Assembly (NCBI RefSeq): GCF_000236035.1
Contig: NZ_JH393258.1
Span: 711,065-775,064 of the forward strand
Length of the DNA stretch: 64,000 nucleotides
Origin: Vreelandella boliviensis LC1
GTDB taxonomy: Bacteria > Pseudomonadota > Gammaproteobacteria > Pseudomonadales > Halomonadaceae
Direction: 5' to 3'
The translations under genes were made by a program, and so were the position numbers. Below the pieces are notes generated by a model. That model was not told the DNA's origin. It made no database searches and was given only the letters and a program-made list of their open reading frames with translations. Below are positions 1-9,316 of the stretch, in pieces; position 1 is the first letter of the stretch; every line of letters starts with the position of its first letter.

Positions 1-1391
1 CCAAACATCGAGCGCTTCCAGCCGCCAAAGCCGTGCCACGCCATAGGCACTGGAATGGGCACATTGATGCCCACCATGCCGACCTGAATACGGCGGCCAA
101 ACTCACGCGCAACCGTACCGCTTTCGGTAAAGCAGCTAACACCGTTGCCGAACTCGTGGTCGTTAATCAACTGGATCGCGGTGGCAATATCCGGCACCCG
201 CACACAGACCAGCACCGGGCCAAAAATCTCCTCTTTGTAGATCGTCATCTCTGGAGTGACATTGTCAAACAGCGTGCCGCCCATCCAAAACCCGTCGGCG
301 CAGTCCTCCCCCGCCGCTGTGGCGTCAAAGTTGCGGCCATCGACCAACAGTTCGGCGCCTTCAGCCACGCCTTTTTCGATATACCCGGTAATCCGCTGGT
401 GGGCTTGGCGAGTCACAATGGGACCCATTTCTGCATCCAGCTGCATGCCATCTTTTACTTTTAGCGCTTTTGCCCGCTCCGCCAATGCAGGGACGACTTT
501 GTCCGCCACATCGCCGACCAACACCGCCACACTAATTGCCATGCAGCGCTCACCGGCAGAGCCATAGGCAGCACCGATCAGTGCATCGACGGCTTTATCC
601 AAATGCGCATCAGGCATCACTACCATATGATTTTTGGCCCCGCCCAAGGCTTGAATGCGCTTGCCGTTGCGCGCACCGCGCTCGTAGATCAGGTTGGCGA
701 CCGGCGTGGAGCCCACAAACGACAACGCTCTAACGTGTGGGTGGTCGATAAGCGCTTCCACGCAGTCTTTATCACCCTGCACAACGTTGAACACGCCATC
801 GGGCAGGCCCGCCTGCTTTAGCAGATCAGCCATCAGCAGCGAAGCGCTGGGGTCGAGCGGGCTGGGTTTCAAAATAAACGTATTACCAGCCGCAATTGCC
901 AGCGGGAACATCCACATCGGCACCATGGCGGGGAAGTTAAACGGCGTTATACCAGCCACGACGCCTAACGGCTGGCGCAGCGTCCAGTTATCAATCCCGG
1001 TGCTGACTTGCTCGGTATAGTCACCCTTTAACAACTGCGGGATACCGCAGGCAAATTCAACAATATCGATACCGCGGGCCACTTCCCCCTGGGCATCGGT
1101 GAATACTTTGCCGTGCTCCTTGGTAATCGCCTCGGCTAGTTCATCTTTATGGACGTTCAGCAATTCCAAAAACTTGAACATCACCCGGGCGCGACGGATG
1201 GGCGGCGTATCTGCCCAGGCTGGGAAAGCGGCTTGTGCTGCCTCTACCGCCGTATTGACGTCCGCCGGAGACGCTAGCGACACGCGACCGGTCACACGTC
1301 CCGAGGCGGGGTTAAATACGTCCTGGGATTGAGAGGATTCACCAGCGGTGACCTGGCCATTAATAAAGTGCTGAATCGCTGTTGTTGTCAT
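1..1391 (-). CDS. mmsA: CoA-acylating methylmalonate-semialdehyde dehydrogenase, C-terminus cut by window edge
   Basis: The minus-strand frame opens at ATG 1391 and stays open to the window edge, giving about 463 residues of a protein whose family is usually near 500. The family converts methylmalonate or malonate semialdehyde to propionyl- or acetyl-CoA with NAD and CoA, in valine, inositol or beta-alanine breakdown. Visible marks are the N-terminal FINGQ segment, the [14 protein letters not shown] stretch and the catalytic cysteine in GSAGERCMA. The last visible residues, [20 protein letters not shown], are typical of the MmsA C-terminal region, so only a few dozen residues are missing. A LysR-type gene starts divergently 180 bp away and is a plausible regulator. 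The aldehyde dehydrogenase call is firm; the exact substrate is inferred. Confidence 0.88.
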   Translation of the reverse strand, partial: MTTTAIQHFINGQVTAGESSQSQDVFNPASGRVTGRVSLASPADVNTAVEAAQAAFPAWADTPPIRRARVMFKFLELLNVHKDELAEAITKEHGKVFTDAQGEVARGIDIVEFACGIPQLLKGDYTEQVSTGIDNWTLRQPLGVVAGITPFNFPAMVPMWMFPLAIAAGNTFILKPSPLDPSASLLMADLLKQAGLPDGVFNVVQGDKDCVEALIDHPHVRALSFVGSTPVANLIYERGARNGKRIQALGGAKNHMVVMPDAHLDKAVDALIGAAYGSAGERCMAISVAVLVGDVADKVVPALAERAKALKVKDGMQLDAEMGPIVTRQAHQRITGYIEKGVAEGAELLVDGRNFDATAAGEDCADGFWMGGTLFDNVTPEMTIYKEEIFGPVLVCVRVPDIATAIQLINDHEFGNGVSCFTESGTVAREFGRRIQVGMVGINVPIPVPMAWHGFGGWKRSMF

Positions 1392-1571
1392 GGTATTGCC
1401 TGCTTTTAAAGACGCATATTAAGAACACGCGTGAAGAGCTTGCCTAAAAACGCTTGCTAGCAAGAGTCTAATGTCAGCCTAGCCTACCGTGCGCTGCGAA
1501 CGGATCAATTGAGTTATTTAAAAGCCAGTTATAAGCTTTGCTAATATCACAGCAAGTATTTGAGGGCCATC

Positions 1572-2480
1572 ATGCAAGAATACGCCACACTGCGCGCCTT
1601 CGTGGCCGTTGCACGAACGGGTAGCGTTTCACGCGCCGCAGAACAGCTACACCTGACCCAGCCGGCCATTAGCCTAAAGTTGAAGCAGCTGCAGGCGAAT
1701 ATAGGACTCACGCTGTTTAGTCGGCGCCCTCAGGGTCTAGCGCTGACGGCCGACGGCCATGCGTTGCTACCTGCCGCTGAAAAAGCCCTGACCAGCGCCC
1801 AGGCGTTTGAGCAAACCGCCGGAACACTGCATAGCACGCTGCGCGGCAAGCTCTCAATCGGCACCATTGTCGACCCCGAATTTCTACGTCTAGGCGCATT
1901 TTTGAGCCGATTGATGGCCCGAGCACCGCAGCTAGAAACCGAGCTGCAGCATGGAATGAGCGGCAGCGTGCTTAATCGCATTGAACAAGGTGATTTAGAT
2001 GTGGGGTTTTACCTGGCGCCACCCGGCCAAGGCGCTGGAAAAGGGCATGAGGCGCTGGCTTGGCGTGAGCTAACCCACTTTGATTATCACGTGATTGCCC
2101 CTGCAGGCTGGGAAAACCGACTCACTGATACCCGTTGGGAGCACTTAGCCACGCTGCCCTGGATTGTTACGCCGCAGGATTCCGCCCACCATCGGCTGTT
2201 AAAGCAGGCGCTGGCACCGAGCGGCGCAGTCCCCAATCGAGTAGCCCAGGTGGACCAGGAGGCCTGCATGCTTGATCTAGTGCGCGCAGGCGTTGGTTTA
2301 AGCTTGGCCCGAGACGCCCTGGCGATGACCGAGCGCCAGGAGAGCGGCCTGGCGGTAGCGGATAATATTCGTCTGCCCTGCGCGTTGAGCTTTATTTGGC
2401 GTCACGTCAGCGCCAACGAACCGAGCGTCAACGCTGCGCTCAGTACGCTGGATGAGGTATGGCCCCATCGTCTTGGCTAA
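1572..2480 (+). CDS. LysR-family transcriptional regulator
   Basis: A 302-residue protein with an N-terminal winged helix-turn-helix (about residues 5-65, including RAAEQLHLTQPAISLKLKQL) and a C-terminal periplasmic-binding-like effector domain, the usual LysR layout and length. I place the start at ATG 1572 because GAGG sits about 7 nt upstream. An upstream TTG at 1560 would add four residues but has no ribosome site. The gene is divergent from the mmsA-like dehydrogenase with a 180-bp shared intergenic region, the classic arrangement in which a LysR protein controls its neighbour and itself. The effector is unknown. Confidence 0.9.
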   Translation: MQEYATLRAFVAVARTGSVSRAAEQLHLTQPAISLKLKQLQANIGLTLFSRRPQGLALTADGHALLPAAEKALTSAQAFEQTAGTLHSTLRGKLSIGTIVDPEFLRLGAFLSRLMARAPQLETELQHGMSGSVLNRIEQGDLDVGFYLAPPGQGAGKGHEALAWRELTHFDYHVIAPAGWENRLTDTRWEHLATLPWIVTPQDSAHHRLLKQALAPSGAVPNRVAQVDQEACMLDLVRAGVGLSLARDALAMTERQESGLAVADNIRLPCALSFIWRHVSANEPSVNAALSTLDEVWPHRLG

Positions 2481-2587
2481 GTCATAAAAAAGGGTTGTAA
2501 GAAAGGAGCTGTAAGGAAAGGGAACACCAAGCCACTAATCGACTCAATAATAGGCAGTAACTCGCCCCCGCCCCTGGAGTGCTTGCA

Positions 2588-3256
2588 ATGAACCGACCGT
2601 CCCTTCTGCGTCCATTCACGTTTGTCGCGTTAGCTGCCGCTGGCCTAGCCAGCCCTTCGCTTCAAGCCCAATCCTCTCAAGAACAATCCTCTCAAGAACA
2701 GTCCTCTCAACAACAGAGCAGTGCGGAAGCGACCTTTGCCGGTGGCTGCTTCTGGTGTATGGAGCCGCCTTACGATAACCAACTCGGCGTCAGTGCTACC
2801 ACTTCCGGCTATATCGGTGGCGAGCTTGAGAACCCCAGCTACGAAGATATCACCCGGGGAGACACGGGCCACGCCGAGGTAGTCAAGGTCGAGTACGATT
2901 CAGAGCAGATCAGCTATGAGCAACTGTTAGAAATTTTCTGGCGCAACATCGACCCCTTTGCGGTTGACCGTCAGTTCTGCGATGTGGGCGATCAATACCG
3001 CTCGGCGATCTTCTATCACGACGAAGCCCAGCGTGAACTGGCCGAAGCGTCCAAAGCCGAAATGGAAGCGCGCTTTGACCGGGAGATCGCCACCCAAATA
3101 GTACCAGCCACTACGTTCTGGCCTGCTGAGGAGTACCACCAGGACTATTATCAAAAGAACCCCGTGCGCTATAAGTTCTACCGCTACAGCTGTGGTCGTG
3201 ATGGCCGCCTGGAAGAAGTGTGGGGTGAAGAGGCCGGCGGGCCTACGTTTGAGTAG
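2588..3256 (+). CDS. msrA: Peptide-methionine (S)-S-oxide reductase with signal peptide
   Basis: This enzyme reduces methionine-S-sulfoxide in damaged proteins. The catalytic motif GGCFWCMEPP lies near residue 55, followed by the conserved GYIGG, the TGHAEVVKVEYD segment and a C-terminal YSCGRDG cysteine. The ATG at 2588 gives 222 residues beginning with a hydrophobic export signal ending near LQAQ, so the protein is probably periplasmic, whereas most MsrA proteins are cytoplasmic. A GTG at 2579 is also in frame but would place residues ahead of the signal. Between the signal and the catalytic domain is a low-complexity Q/S/E linker encoded by a 15-bp tandem repeat. The gene stands alone between the LysR gene and the dehydrogenase. 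Confidence 0.9.
   Translation: MNRPSLLRPFTFVALAAAGLASPSLQAQSSQEQSSQEQSSQQQSSAEATFAGGCFWCMEPPYDNQLGVSATTSGYIGGELENPSYEDITRGDTGHAEVVKVEYDSEQISYEQLLEIFWRNIDPFAVDRQFCDVGDQYRSAIFYHDEAQRELAEASKAEMEARFDREIATQIVPATTFWPAEEYHQDYYQKNPVRYKFYRYSCGRDGRLEEVWGEEAGGPTFE
2672..2716 (+). repeat. 15-bp tandem repeat inside msrA
   Basis: Three copies of a TCCTCTCAAGAACAA-like unit encode SSQEQ/SSQEQ/SSQQQ in the linker between signal peptide and MsrA domain. The third copy has drifted. Being in units of 15 bp it can change copy number without breaking the frame. Confidence 0.85.
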
Positions 3257-3441
3257 CAAAGCATCTTATTCGCCTTTCTCGCGGAACTGATACCTTAAAA
3301 CAATGCCCCACTGTGAGTACTTAATTATGCAAACACTCTCATTTGTACTAGAGTGACTGCACATGAGAAGTAGACCGGTCGTCTAAGCGCCCAGGAGCTG
3401 GACGCTTTGACCCAAACGTTGATCTATAGATAGGAGATCTT

Positions 3442-4824
3442 ATGAGCAACAGTATCACGACGATTAATCCCACCAATGGTGAAACCCTTGACACCTACGC
3501 GTTAATGAGTAGCGCGGAAGCCAAGCAGGTAGTGGACGCCTGCTACGAGGCATTCCTCGATTGGCGCCTAGAATCTCTGGAAAGCCGCGCTAAAACGGTC
3601 AAAGCAATTGGCCAAGCGCTGCAAAAGCATAAAGAAGAGCTTGCCGACCTGATGGTCAAAGAGATGGGCAAACTGCCTTCTCAAGCCCGCCAGGAAGTCG
3701 ATCTGTGTACCGGCATCTGTGACTACACTGCTGAACATGGCCCCAACAAGCTAGCCGACGAAGAGCGTCAGCCTGGCAATGGCGAGCGTGGTTTTGTGAC
3801 CTACTCACCAATGGGTGTGATCTACGGCATTCAGCCTTGGAACTTCCCCGCGTATCAGGTGGTACGTTACTCCATCGCCAATATAATGGCGGGTAACGGC
3901 GTGCTGCTAAAACACGCTGAAAACGTAACCGGTAGCGGATTGCTGCTGGAAAAGATCTACCGTGAAGCGGGCCTCCCCGAAAATGTCTTCCGCACGCTAG
4001 TGATCTCTCACGCTATTTCTGACGAGGTGATCGCTCACTCTGCAGTGCGCGGCGTCACGCTAACGGGCAGTGACGGCGCAGGCCGTAAAGTCGGCGCTAA
4101 AGCCGCTGAGAACCTGAAAAAGACGGTACTTGAGCTGGGTTCTAACGACGCTTATCTGGTACTCGATGACGCCGATATGGATGTGGCGATTGATACATGC
4201 GTAACAGGACGTGTCTACAACGGCGGTCAAACCTGCGTCGCGGCCAAGCGTTTTGTAGTGACTGAAAAGAACTATGAAACGTTCAAACAGCGCTACGTAG
4301 AGCGCATGCAGGCGCTGAAAGCGGGTGACCCGACCCAAGAAGACAGCGACCTAGGCCCCATGGCCCGCGTTGATCTGCGTGATGGCCTCCACGATCAAGT
4401 CGAAGAGAGCGTGCGTAAAGGTGCGAAGATTCTTTGCGGTGGCGAAAAACCATCCGGTAAGGGCGCGTTTTACCCGGTTACCGTGCTGGACAACGTCACC
4501 CCCGGTCAGCCCGCTTACGATGACGAGCTGTTTGGCCCCGTCGCTGCGCTGATTCGTGCCAAGGATGACGAAGACGCCATGCGCATTGCTAACGACAGTC
4601 GTTACGGCCTGGGCGGCGGCATTATCTCTAAAGATGTGAAACGCGCCACAGAGCTTGCCAGCAAGTACTTTGATACTGGCATGGTGTTTATCAATGGCTT
4701 TGGTGTTGCTACCCCGGAAATGCCCTTTGGCGGCGTTAAAAACTCCGGCTACGGCCGCGAACACGGTGGCTTCGGTATGCTTGAGTTCGTCAATGTTAAG
4801 TCGGTGATAGTCGTTCAAGAGTAA
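3442..4824 (+). CDS. NAD(P)-dependent aldehyde dehydrogenase, succinate-semialdehyde dehydrogenase type
   Basis: A 460-residue aldehyde dehydrogenase. Seen directly: the nucleotide-binding PWNFPAYQVVRY segment, the catalytic glutamate in VLELGSND, and the catalytic cysteine in NGGQTCVAAKRFVV. The short N-terminus and the GQTCVAAKR context resemble the succinate-semialdehyde dehydrogenases (YneI/Sad type) that feed GABA or putrescine carbon into succinate, so that substrate is my best inference. A ribosome site (TAGGAGA) lies 7-8 nt before ATG 3442. It is a single-gene unit ended by a strong terminator at 4862. Confidence 0.85.
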   Translation: MSNSITTINPTNGETLDTYALMSSAEAKQVVDACYEAFLDWRLESLESRAKTVKAIGQALQKHKEELADLMVKEMGKLPSQARQEVDLCTGICDYTAEHGPNKLADEERQPGNGERGFVTYSPMGVIYGIQPWNFPAYQVVRYSIANIMAGNGVLLKHAENVTGSGLLLEKIYREAGLPENVFRTLVISHAISDEVIAHSAVRGVTLTGSDGAGRKVGAKAAENLKKTVLELGSNDAYLVLDDADMDVAIDTCVTGRVYNGGQTCVAAKRFVVTEKNYETFKQRYVERMQALKAGDPTQEDSDLGPMARVDLRDGLHDQVEESVRKGAKILCGGEKPSGKGAFYPVTVLDNVTPGQPAYDDELFGPVAALIRAKDDEDAMRIANDSRYGLGGGIISKDVKRATELASKYFDTGMVFINGFGVATPEMPFGGVKNSGYGREHGGFGMLEFVNVKSVIVVQE

Positions 4825-4861
4825 TGAAGTAAACGCTCAAAATCGTGAGCGATAACAGAGA

Positions 4862-4899
4862 GCGCCGCTAGCTTTTCATTAGGCTGGCGGCGCTTTTTT
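4862..4899 (+). terminator. Rho-independent terminator after the aldehyde dehydrogenase
   Basis: GCGCCGCTAGC pairs with GCTGGCGGCGC (one G-U wobble) around a 10-nt loop, followed by TTTTTT. It lies between the plus-strand dehydrogenase and the convergent pgpA gene. Confidence 0.85.
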
Positions 4900-4913
4900 C
4901 GTTGCGAGTATTA

Positions 4914-5402
4914 TTAAGAGTTTAACTGTTGTTCACGGGTTCGACGCTGCCAAAGCTTTATCCCAATCGCCATTACTATCCAGGTCACCAACGCGGCGAT
5001 AACATCATCCAAAACAATGCCAAAACCGCCATGAACATACTCTGCCAGATGAATCGGCGGCGGCTTTATCGAATCGAAGAAGCGGTAAACACCGAATGCC
5101 AGCACCATTACCAGCGGATGGCGCGCCGCGGCTAAGCCTATTACCGCCAGCGGAAATGCCAGGTACTCATCGGCAACGATGCTGCCATGATCTAACCCAG
5201 CATAGTGCCTCGCGGCGACGTGGCAAACTGGTACCGCTAGCACCAGTAGCACAGCGATGATAGAGCCCTGCTGAACCAGTGGGCGGCTTAACAACCACCA
5301 CGCCAAAGGGATGCCCAGCAGCGAGCCAAAAGTACCTGGCGCCACCGGCGCTAGCCCCAGCCCAAAGCCGGTGGCTATCCAAAAATTAACCGTATCGAGC
5401 AT
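4914..5402 (-). CDS. pgpA: Phosphatidylglycerophosphatase A
   Basis: A 162-residue inner-membrane enzyme that removes phosphate from phosphatidylglycerophosphate to give phosphatidylglycerol. The family signature is clear in order: GFGLGLAPVAPGTFGSLLGIP near the N-terminus, DHGSIVADEY in the middle, RFFDSIKPPPI, and VHGGFGIVLDDVIAALV near the C-terminus, with four hydrophobic segments. Its ATG at 5402 overlaps the stop of the upstream DUF533 gene by one base (TAATG), so the two are translationally coupled. In many gammaproteobacteria pgpA instead follows thiL/nusB; here it is away from that cluster. Confidence 0.92.
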   Translation of the reverse strand: MLDTVNFWIATGFGLGLAPVAPGTFGSLLGIPLAWWLLSRPLVQQGSIIAVLLVLAVPVCHVAARHYAGLDHGSIVADEYLAFPLAVIGLAAARHPLVMVLAFGVYRFFDSIKPPPIHLAEYVHGGFGIVLDDVIAALVTWIVMAIGIKLWQRRTREQQLNS

Positions 5403-6145
5403 TAACCCGCCTGCTGCGCTTGGCGCTCTAGTTCGGCGGTCATCTCTTTAGGCAAGTTAAGCGCACTGCCCAACTGATCAAGCCAGGCGCGCTCCATGGG
5501 ATTTTGATCGTCAGTCACGGCCACGCTGATCAGGTACATCTCGCGTGCAGCTTGGGGAGAGTCCGCTTCGCGGGCCAGTGCCTGGGCATCCAGCGGTGCG
5601 TTTAGCTGCTGCTCCACCCAGTTATGCATCTCTTGGTCGGCACCTAGGGCGTCAATCTGTTCAGTAATCAGCGCCTGCTCCTGCTCATCAATATTGCCAT
5701 CGGCCCGGGCGGCCATAATCATTGCCTGCAGTAGCTCAAGGCTGCGCCGCTCTTGATACTCACCGCTAAGCACTTCTACCCGCTCGCCCTCTGAGGCATT
5801 TTGGGCGGTATTTTGCTGCGCATTGCCATTTTTCGCCGCCTGGGAGCTCTGCCACGCTTTCCACGCCAGTACGCCCACACCGGCAATGGCACCATATTTC
5901 AGCGCTTTGCCGCCCATGCTGCGTCCACGTTTGGAGCCGATCAACATGCCCATGGCGCCGCCACCGAGCAGGCTTTTAACATCAAAGCCACTGGAGGAGC
6001 CGCTACTTTGACCGCTGCTGCCACCGCCTAGCTGCTTAGAGAGTCCGCTCAGCATGCCTTTAACATCGACACCACTGCTACTGCCGCCCTTCTGGCTACC
6101 GCCAGCTTGCTGCATCAGCTGCTGTAAAATCTTGCTTGCGTTCAT
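5402..6145 (-). CDS. DUF533 (YebE-like) protein with TerB-like helical domain
   Basis: A 247-residue protein. The N-terminal 80 residues are rich in Gly and Ser (repeated GGSSSG and GSSSGFDVK) and surround one glycine-rich hydrophobic stretch near LLGGGAMGMLIG. The C-terminal half (from about residue 130, ELLQAMIMAARADGNIDEQE) is the helical acidic domain shared by DUF533 and TerB proteins, which carries the D-G-x-I-D-x-x-E metal-binding-like motif. E. coli YebE is the named relative; its function is unknown. It is the first gene of a two-gene unit with pgpA. Confidence 0.85.
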   Translation of the reverse strand: MNASKILQQLMQQAGGSQKGGSSSGVDVKGMLSGLSKQLGGGSSGQSSGSSSGFDVKSLLGGGAMGMLIGSKRGRSMGGKALKYGAIAGVGVLAWKAWQSSQAAKNGNAQQNTAQNASEGERVEVLSGEYQERRSLELLQAMIMAARADGNIDEQEQALITEQIDALGADQEMHNWVEQQLNAPLDAQALAREADSPQAAREMYLISVAVTDDQNPMERAWLDQLGSALNLPKEMTAELERQAQQAG

Positions 6146-6250
6146 CCTTGTACTCCTAAGTAAGTATTATCTTTAGGGCTCGTTTAACGATTCACTCACT
6201 TTATAAAACATACTGTATGAACACAGCATTAACTAACGCCGTCTTAGGCA

Positions 6251-9200
6251 TTAAAAAAGAGCGCCCTTTACTTCCACCGAACTCCCCTGGCGGCTGGCAC
6301 ACACTTCTATACGGACTGGCATTTGCTCTTTGAGTTCGCTGACATGGGAGATCACCCCGATCATGCGCCCGCCCATTTGCAGTTCGCTGAGCATAGCGAT
6401 GGCTTGGTCTAGGGCATCCTGATCAAGGCTGCCGAAACCTTCATCGATAAATAGCGTATCCAGTTGAATGCCGCCAGCATACGCCTGCACCACATCCGAA
6501 AGACCCAGCGCCAACGACAGCGCCGCCATAAATGACTCGCCGCCGGAAAGCGTCGCTACCGAGCGGTTCTTTCCGGTGTAGGTGTCGGCCACATCAAGTT
6601 CTAGCCCCGACGCTTTGTTGCCTTTTGAGGGATCTTCCCGGCGTACCAGCTGATAGCGCCCGCGGCTCATGCGCACCAAACGCTCGGAGGCCTGAATCAG
6701 CACGTCATCCAGCAGTACGCCCAACACAAAGCGCTGCAAACTGATGCGATGCCCGGTGCGGCCGTTGGCGACTTCGCTGAGCGTGCCCCACAGCTGGTAC
6801 TGGGCTTCCAGCTCGGCCTGGGCGGCGTGGGCCGCGGCCAGCTTTTGGTGAATGCCTTTAAGTGTGGTTAACCTGCCGTCAAGCGTTCGCCACGCCTCTA
6901 GCTGGGTGCTCTCTTCCGCTTGGGCAGCCTCGGTTAGCCGGGTCAACGCAGCGAGATCTGGCAGCGTTTTATCCGCCAACTGGGTTTGGTAACTCTGCAG
7001 CGCCCCTTCCAGTTCAGCCAGGCGCTGTTGATACGTTTCGACCTGGCGGGTCAGCTCTTGCTGCTGGGTGTCGTCCAACTGCGCCGCCTGAAACGATGCG
7101 TCATCCTCGAAGGGGCTGGCCTGCAGCGCCGCTAGCCACTCAGTTTGCGCCTGCGCTTGCACCTGTTGGCGATGCTCGACGCGTTCGCTAGCGCCGCGTA
7201 ACTGCTCGTCCGACCGTGCCAGCTGGGTTTGAGCAATCGATAGCGCCTGCTGAGCGCTTTCCCAGGCTTTTTCAAGCTGGGCGATTTGCTGTTCAAGCTC
7301 AGCGAGGGTTCGGCGCATAGCCTCTGGGTCGCGGGCATCTTCCGGCAGTGATTGGCTCAACTGGTCACGCTGGCTCTCCAGGCGCAATGCGTTTTCTTTC
7401 GCCTTTTCAACCGTCGGCCGTTGGGTTTTCAGCTGCTTATCCAGCGCGCCCCACTCCCGGCGCAGCGCATCGCGGGCAGCGGTTTGTTGGCGAATTTCAC
7501 CCTCAACGCTTTCCCGACGCTGCGCTTGGCGACGCAATCCTTTGCAGGCATTGTGCAGTTCCATCAGCGCTTGGCTGGCCCACTCACCCAGTTGCTGGGT
7601 AAGCCGCTCAACCTGCTCTGCGTTGTGACTAATCTGCTGGGCGAGCTGATGGTGATGACGTTCAGCGGCTTGCTGCGCCTGGCGGTTTTTTTCCAGGGCA
7701 GCGCGCGCCGTTTCTACCTGCGCCTGGGTAACGACAGCTGCGTTTTGAACCGCTGGAGCTGGGTGGTCACGGCTGCCACACACCGGGCAAGGGGCGCCCA
7801 CTTCAAGGCTAAGCGCTAACAGCGAAGCCTGCCCCTGGTGCCAGCGCATCTCCTGCTCTGTGGCATGACGCTGCGCTTGCGCTGCTTCGCTTTGTTGACG
7901 GTTGAGTGCGTCCGTTGCCTGCTGCTGTTGGACGGTCAACTCCCGCTCCTGCCGGGTCAGTTCATCCAGCTCTTGGCGCTGCTTGAGCAGGCTTTCATGG
8001 CGGCTTAACTCTGCGGGGGCGCTGGCCAGTTGCTGAAACTCTGTCTGCAAACGCTCCAGATTAACGCCTATCGCTTCGCCCTGCTGGCGAATGCTGTCTA
8101 GCTGCTTTTCATCCCGTTTAAGCGCAGCATCGGCTTGTTGCCAGGCGGCCTGCGCCGTTTGAAAACACGTCTGCAGCTCGCTTAGCTGCTGGCCTTTGTG
8201 GATAAACTCCCCCAACTGGCGGTGCCGCTCACGCAGTGTGGGAAGCTCCGTCTGACGCTGGCGTGCCGTTTCCAGCGCTTGTTGCGCCTGTTCTGCCTTA
8301 GCCCGTTGGGTGGTTAACCCGGCTTGCGCCTGGCGCTGCTCTGCTTGAGCGGTGGTTAACGCCTGCTGCGCTTGGGCGAGCGCAGTGCTCTGCGGACGTA
8401 GCGCCTGGGCGTGGGCGCTTTGCGCTAAACGCGCCTTAATGCTTTGTATATGGGCGTGCTGCTCAAGATGGCGGGCCTTATCCGCCGCAAGCGACTCTTG
8501 GGCCGCAAATTGGCGCTGCAGCGCCTGGGCTTCGTCGCGCTGCTGTTCGGCATGGCGGCGCTGCTGCTGGGCGGTGTCAAAGCGTTGCCGTGCCTGTTCC
8601 ACCTGAGGCGCCAGCGTCTCTTGCTCCTGCACTAACGCGGCTTCGCTTTCCAGCTCACCACCGGCGAGAATGCCGCTAATATGCTGGCGATGGTCATTCA
8701 CCGCCCGCTCGATTTGATTGGCCTGGGTACGCAGGCGCTCTTCGATGCGCTGAAAAATTTGGGTTTGGAACAGCTGGGAAAAAATCACTTCGCGCTCTTT
8801 GGAACCTGCCAATAGCAGTTCGCGAAACTTGCCCTGGGGCAATACCATTACCTGACGAAACTGGTTGGCATCCAGCCCTATCAAAGTTTGCAGTTCTGCG
8901 GTGGCATCATTGACCTTGCGTGCTACCAGGCAGGTTTCCTGCTCACCCTGTGCGTTCAAGCGCCACAGCTGGGCTTCCGCGTTATGGGTGGTGGTGCCTT
9001 CGCCGCGCGCTTTGGGGCGCTCCTGCTGGGGCACGCGACGCACCCGGTAATCAACGCCACGTAAGCGAAAATCCAGCGTGACTTCGGTCAGCAGCGTGGC
9101 ATTGGCCTGGTCGCAGCGCATCTGGGTAGGGTCGCGTTCATTGCCGGTGGTTTGGCCGTAGAGCGCAAAACACAGCGCATCGAGAATCGAGCTTTTACCG

Positions 9201-9316
9201 GCGCCGGTAGGCCCGTTGATCAGAAACAGGGGGCTTCTGCCTAGCGCGGTGAAATCGATGGTCTCACTACCCGCGAAAGGCCCAAACGCCTGCATGGTGA
9301 GGACTAATGGCGTCAT
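6251..9316 (-). CDS. sbcC: SbcC, ATPase/coiled-coil subunit of the SbcCD nuclease
   Basis: A 1,021-residue SMC/Rad50-type ATPase. Walker A GPTGAGKS is at residues 35-42. Two very long Gln/Ala/Glu-rich coiled-coil arms flank a zinc hook, CPVCGSRDHP near residue 506. The ABC signature LSGGES (about 922) and Walker B FIDEGFGSLD (about 955) lie at the C-terminus. With SbcD it cleaves DNA hairpins and protein-blocked ends at the replication fork. Its ATG overlaps the sbcD stop by 4 nt (ATGA), so the two subunits are made together. Family length is normal and every ATPase motif is present. Confidence 0.96.
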   Translation of the reverse strand: MTPLVLTMQAFGPFAGSETIDFTALGRSPLFLINGPTGAGKSSILDALCFALYGQTTGNERDPTQMRCDQANATLLTEVTLDFRLRGVDYRVRRVPQQERPKARGEGTTTHNAEAQLWRLNAQGEQETCLVARKVNDATAELQTLIGLDANQFRQVMVLPQGKFRELLLAGSKEREVIFSQLFQTQIFQRIEERLRTQANQIERAVNDHRQHISGILAGGELESEAALVQEQETLAPQVEQARQRFDTAQQQRRHAEQQRDEAQALQRQFAAQESLAADKARHLEQHAHIQSIKARLAQSAHAQALRPQSTALAQAQQALTTAQAEQRQAQAGLTTQRAKAEQAQQALETARQRQTELPTLRERHRQLGEFIHKGQQLSELQTCFQTAQAAWQQADAALKRDEKQLDSIRQQGEAIGVNLERLQTEFQQLASAPAELSRHESLLKQRQELDELTRQERELTVQQQQATDALNRQQSEAAQAQRHATEQEMRWHQGQASLLALSLEVGAPCPVCGSRDHPAPAVQNAAVVTQAQVETARAALEKNRQAQQAAERHHHQLAQQISHNAEQVERLTQQLGEWASQALMELHNACKGLRRQAQRRESVEGEIRQQTAARDALRREWGALDKQLKTQRPTVEKAKENALRLESQRDQLSQSLPEDARDPEAMRRTLAELEQQIAQLEKAWESAQQALSIAQTQLARSDEQLRGASERVEHRQQVQAQAQTEWLAALQASPFEDDASFQAAQLDDTQQQELTRQVETYQQRLAELEGALQSYQTQLADKTLPDLAALTRLTEAAQAEESTQLEAWRTLDGRLTTLKGIHQKLAAAHAAQAELEAQYQLWGTLSEVANGRTGHRISLQRFVLGVLLDDVLIQASERLVRMSRGRYQLVRREDPSKGNKASGLELDVADTYTGKNRSVATLSGGESFMAALSLALGLSDVVQAYAGGIQLDTLFIDEGFGSLDQDALDQAIAMLSELQMGGRMIGVISHVSELKEQMPVRIEVCASRQGSSVEVKGALF

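Noticed and set aside
33-567. Two plus-strand frames at the left edge
   Set aside because: Shadows of the minus-strand mmsA-like gene, whose catalytic GSAGERCMA and C-terminal motifs are read on the other strand.
4351-4818. Minus-strand open frame of 155 codons
   Set aside because: Antisense to the C-terminal part of the aldehyde dehydrogenase; long antisense frames are expected in GC-rich coding DNA.
7352-7819. Plus-strand open frame of 155 codons
   Set aside because: Antisense to the sbcC coiled-coil region, which is repetitive in codon use and leaves the other strand open.
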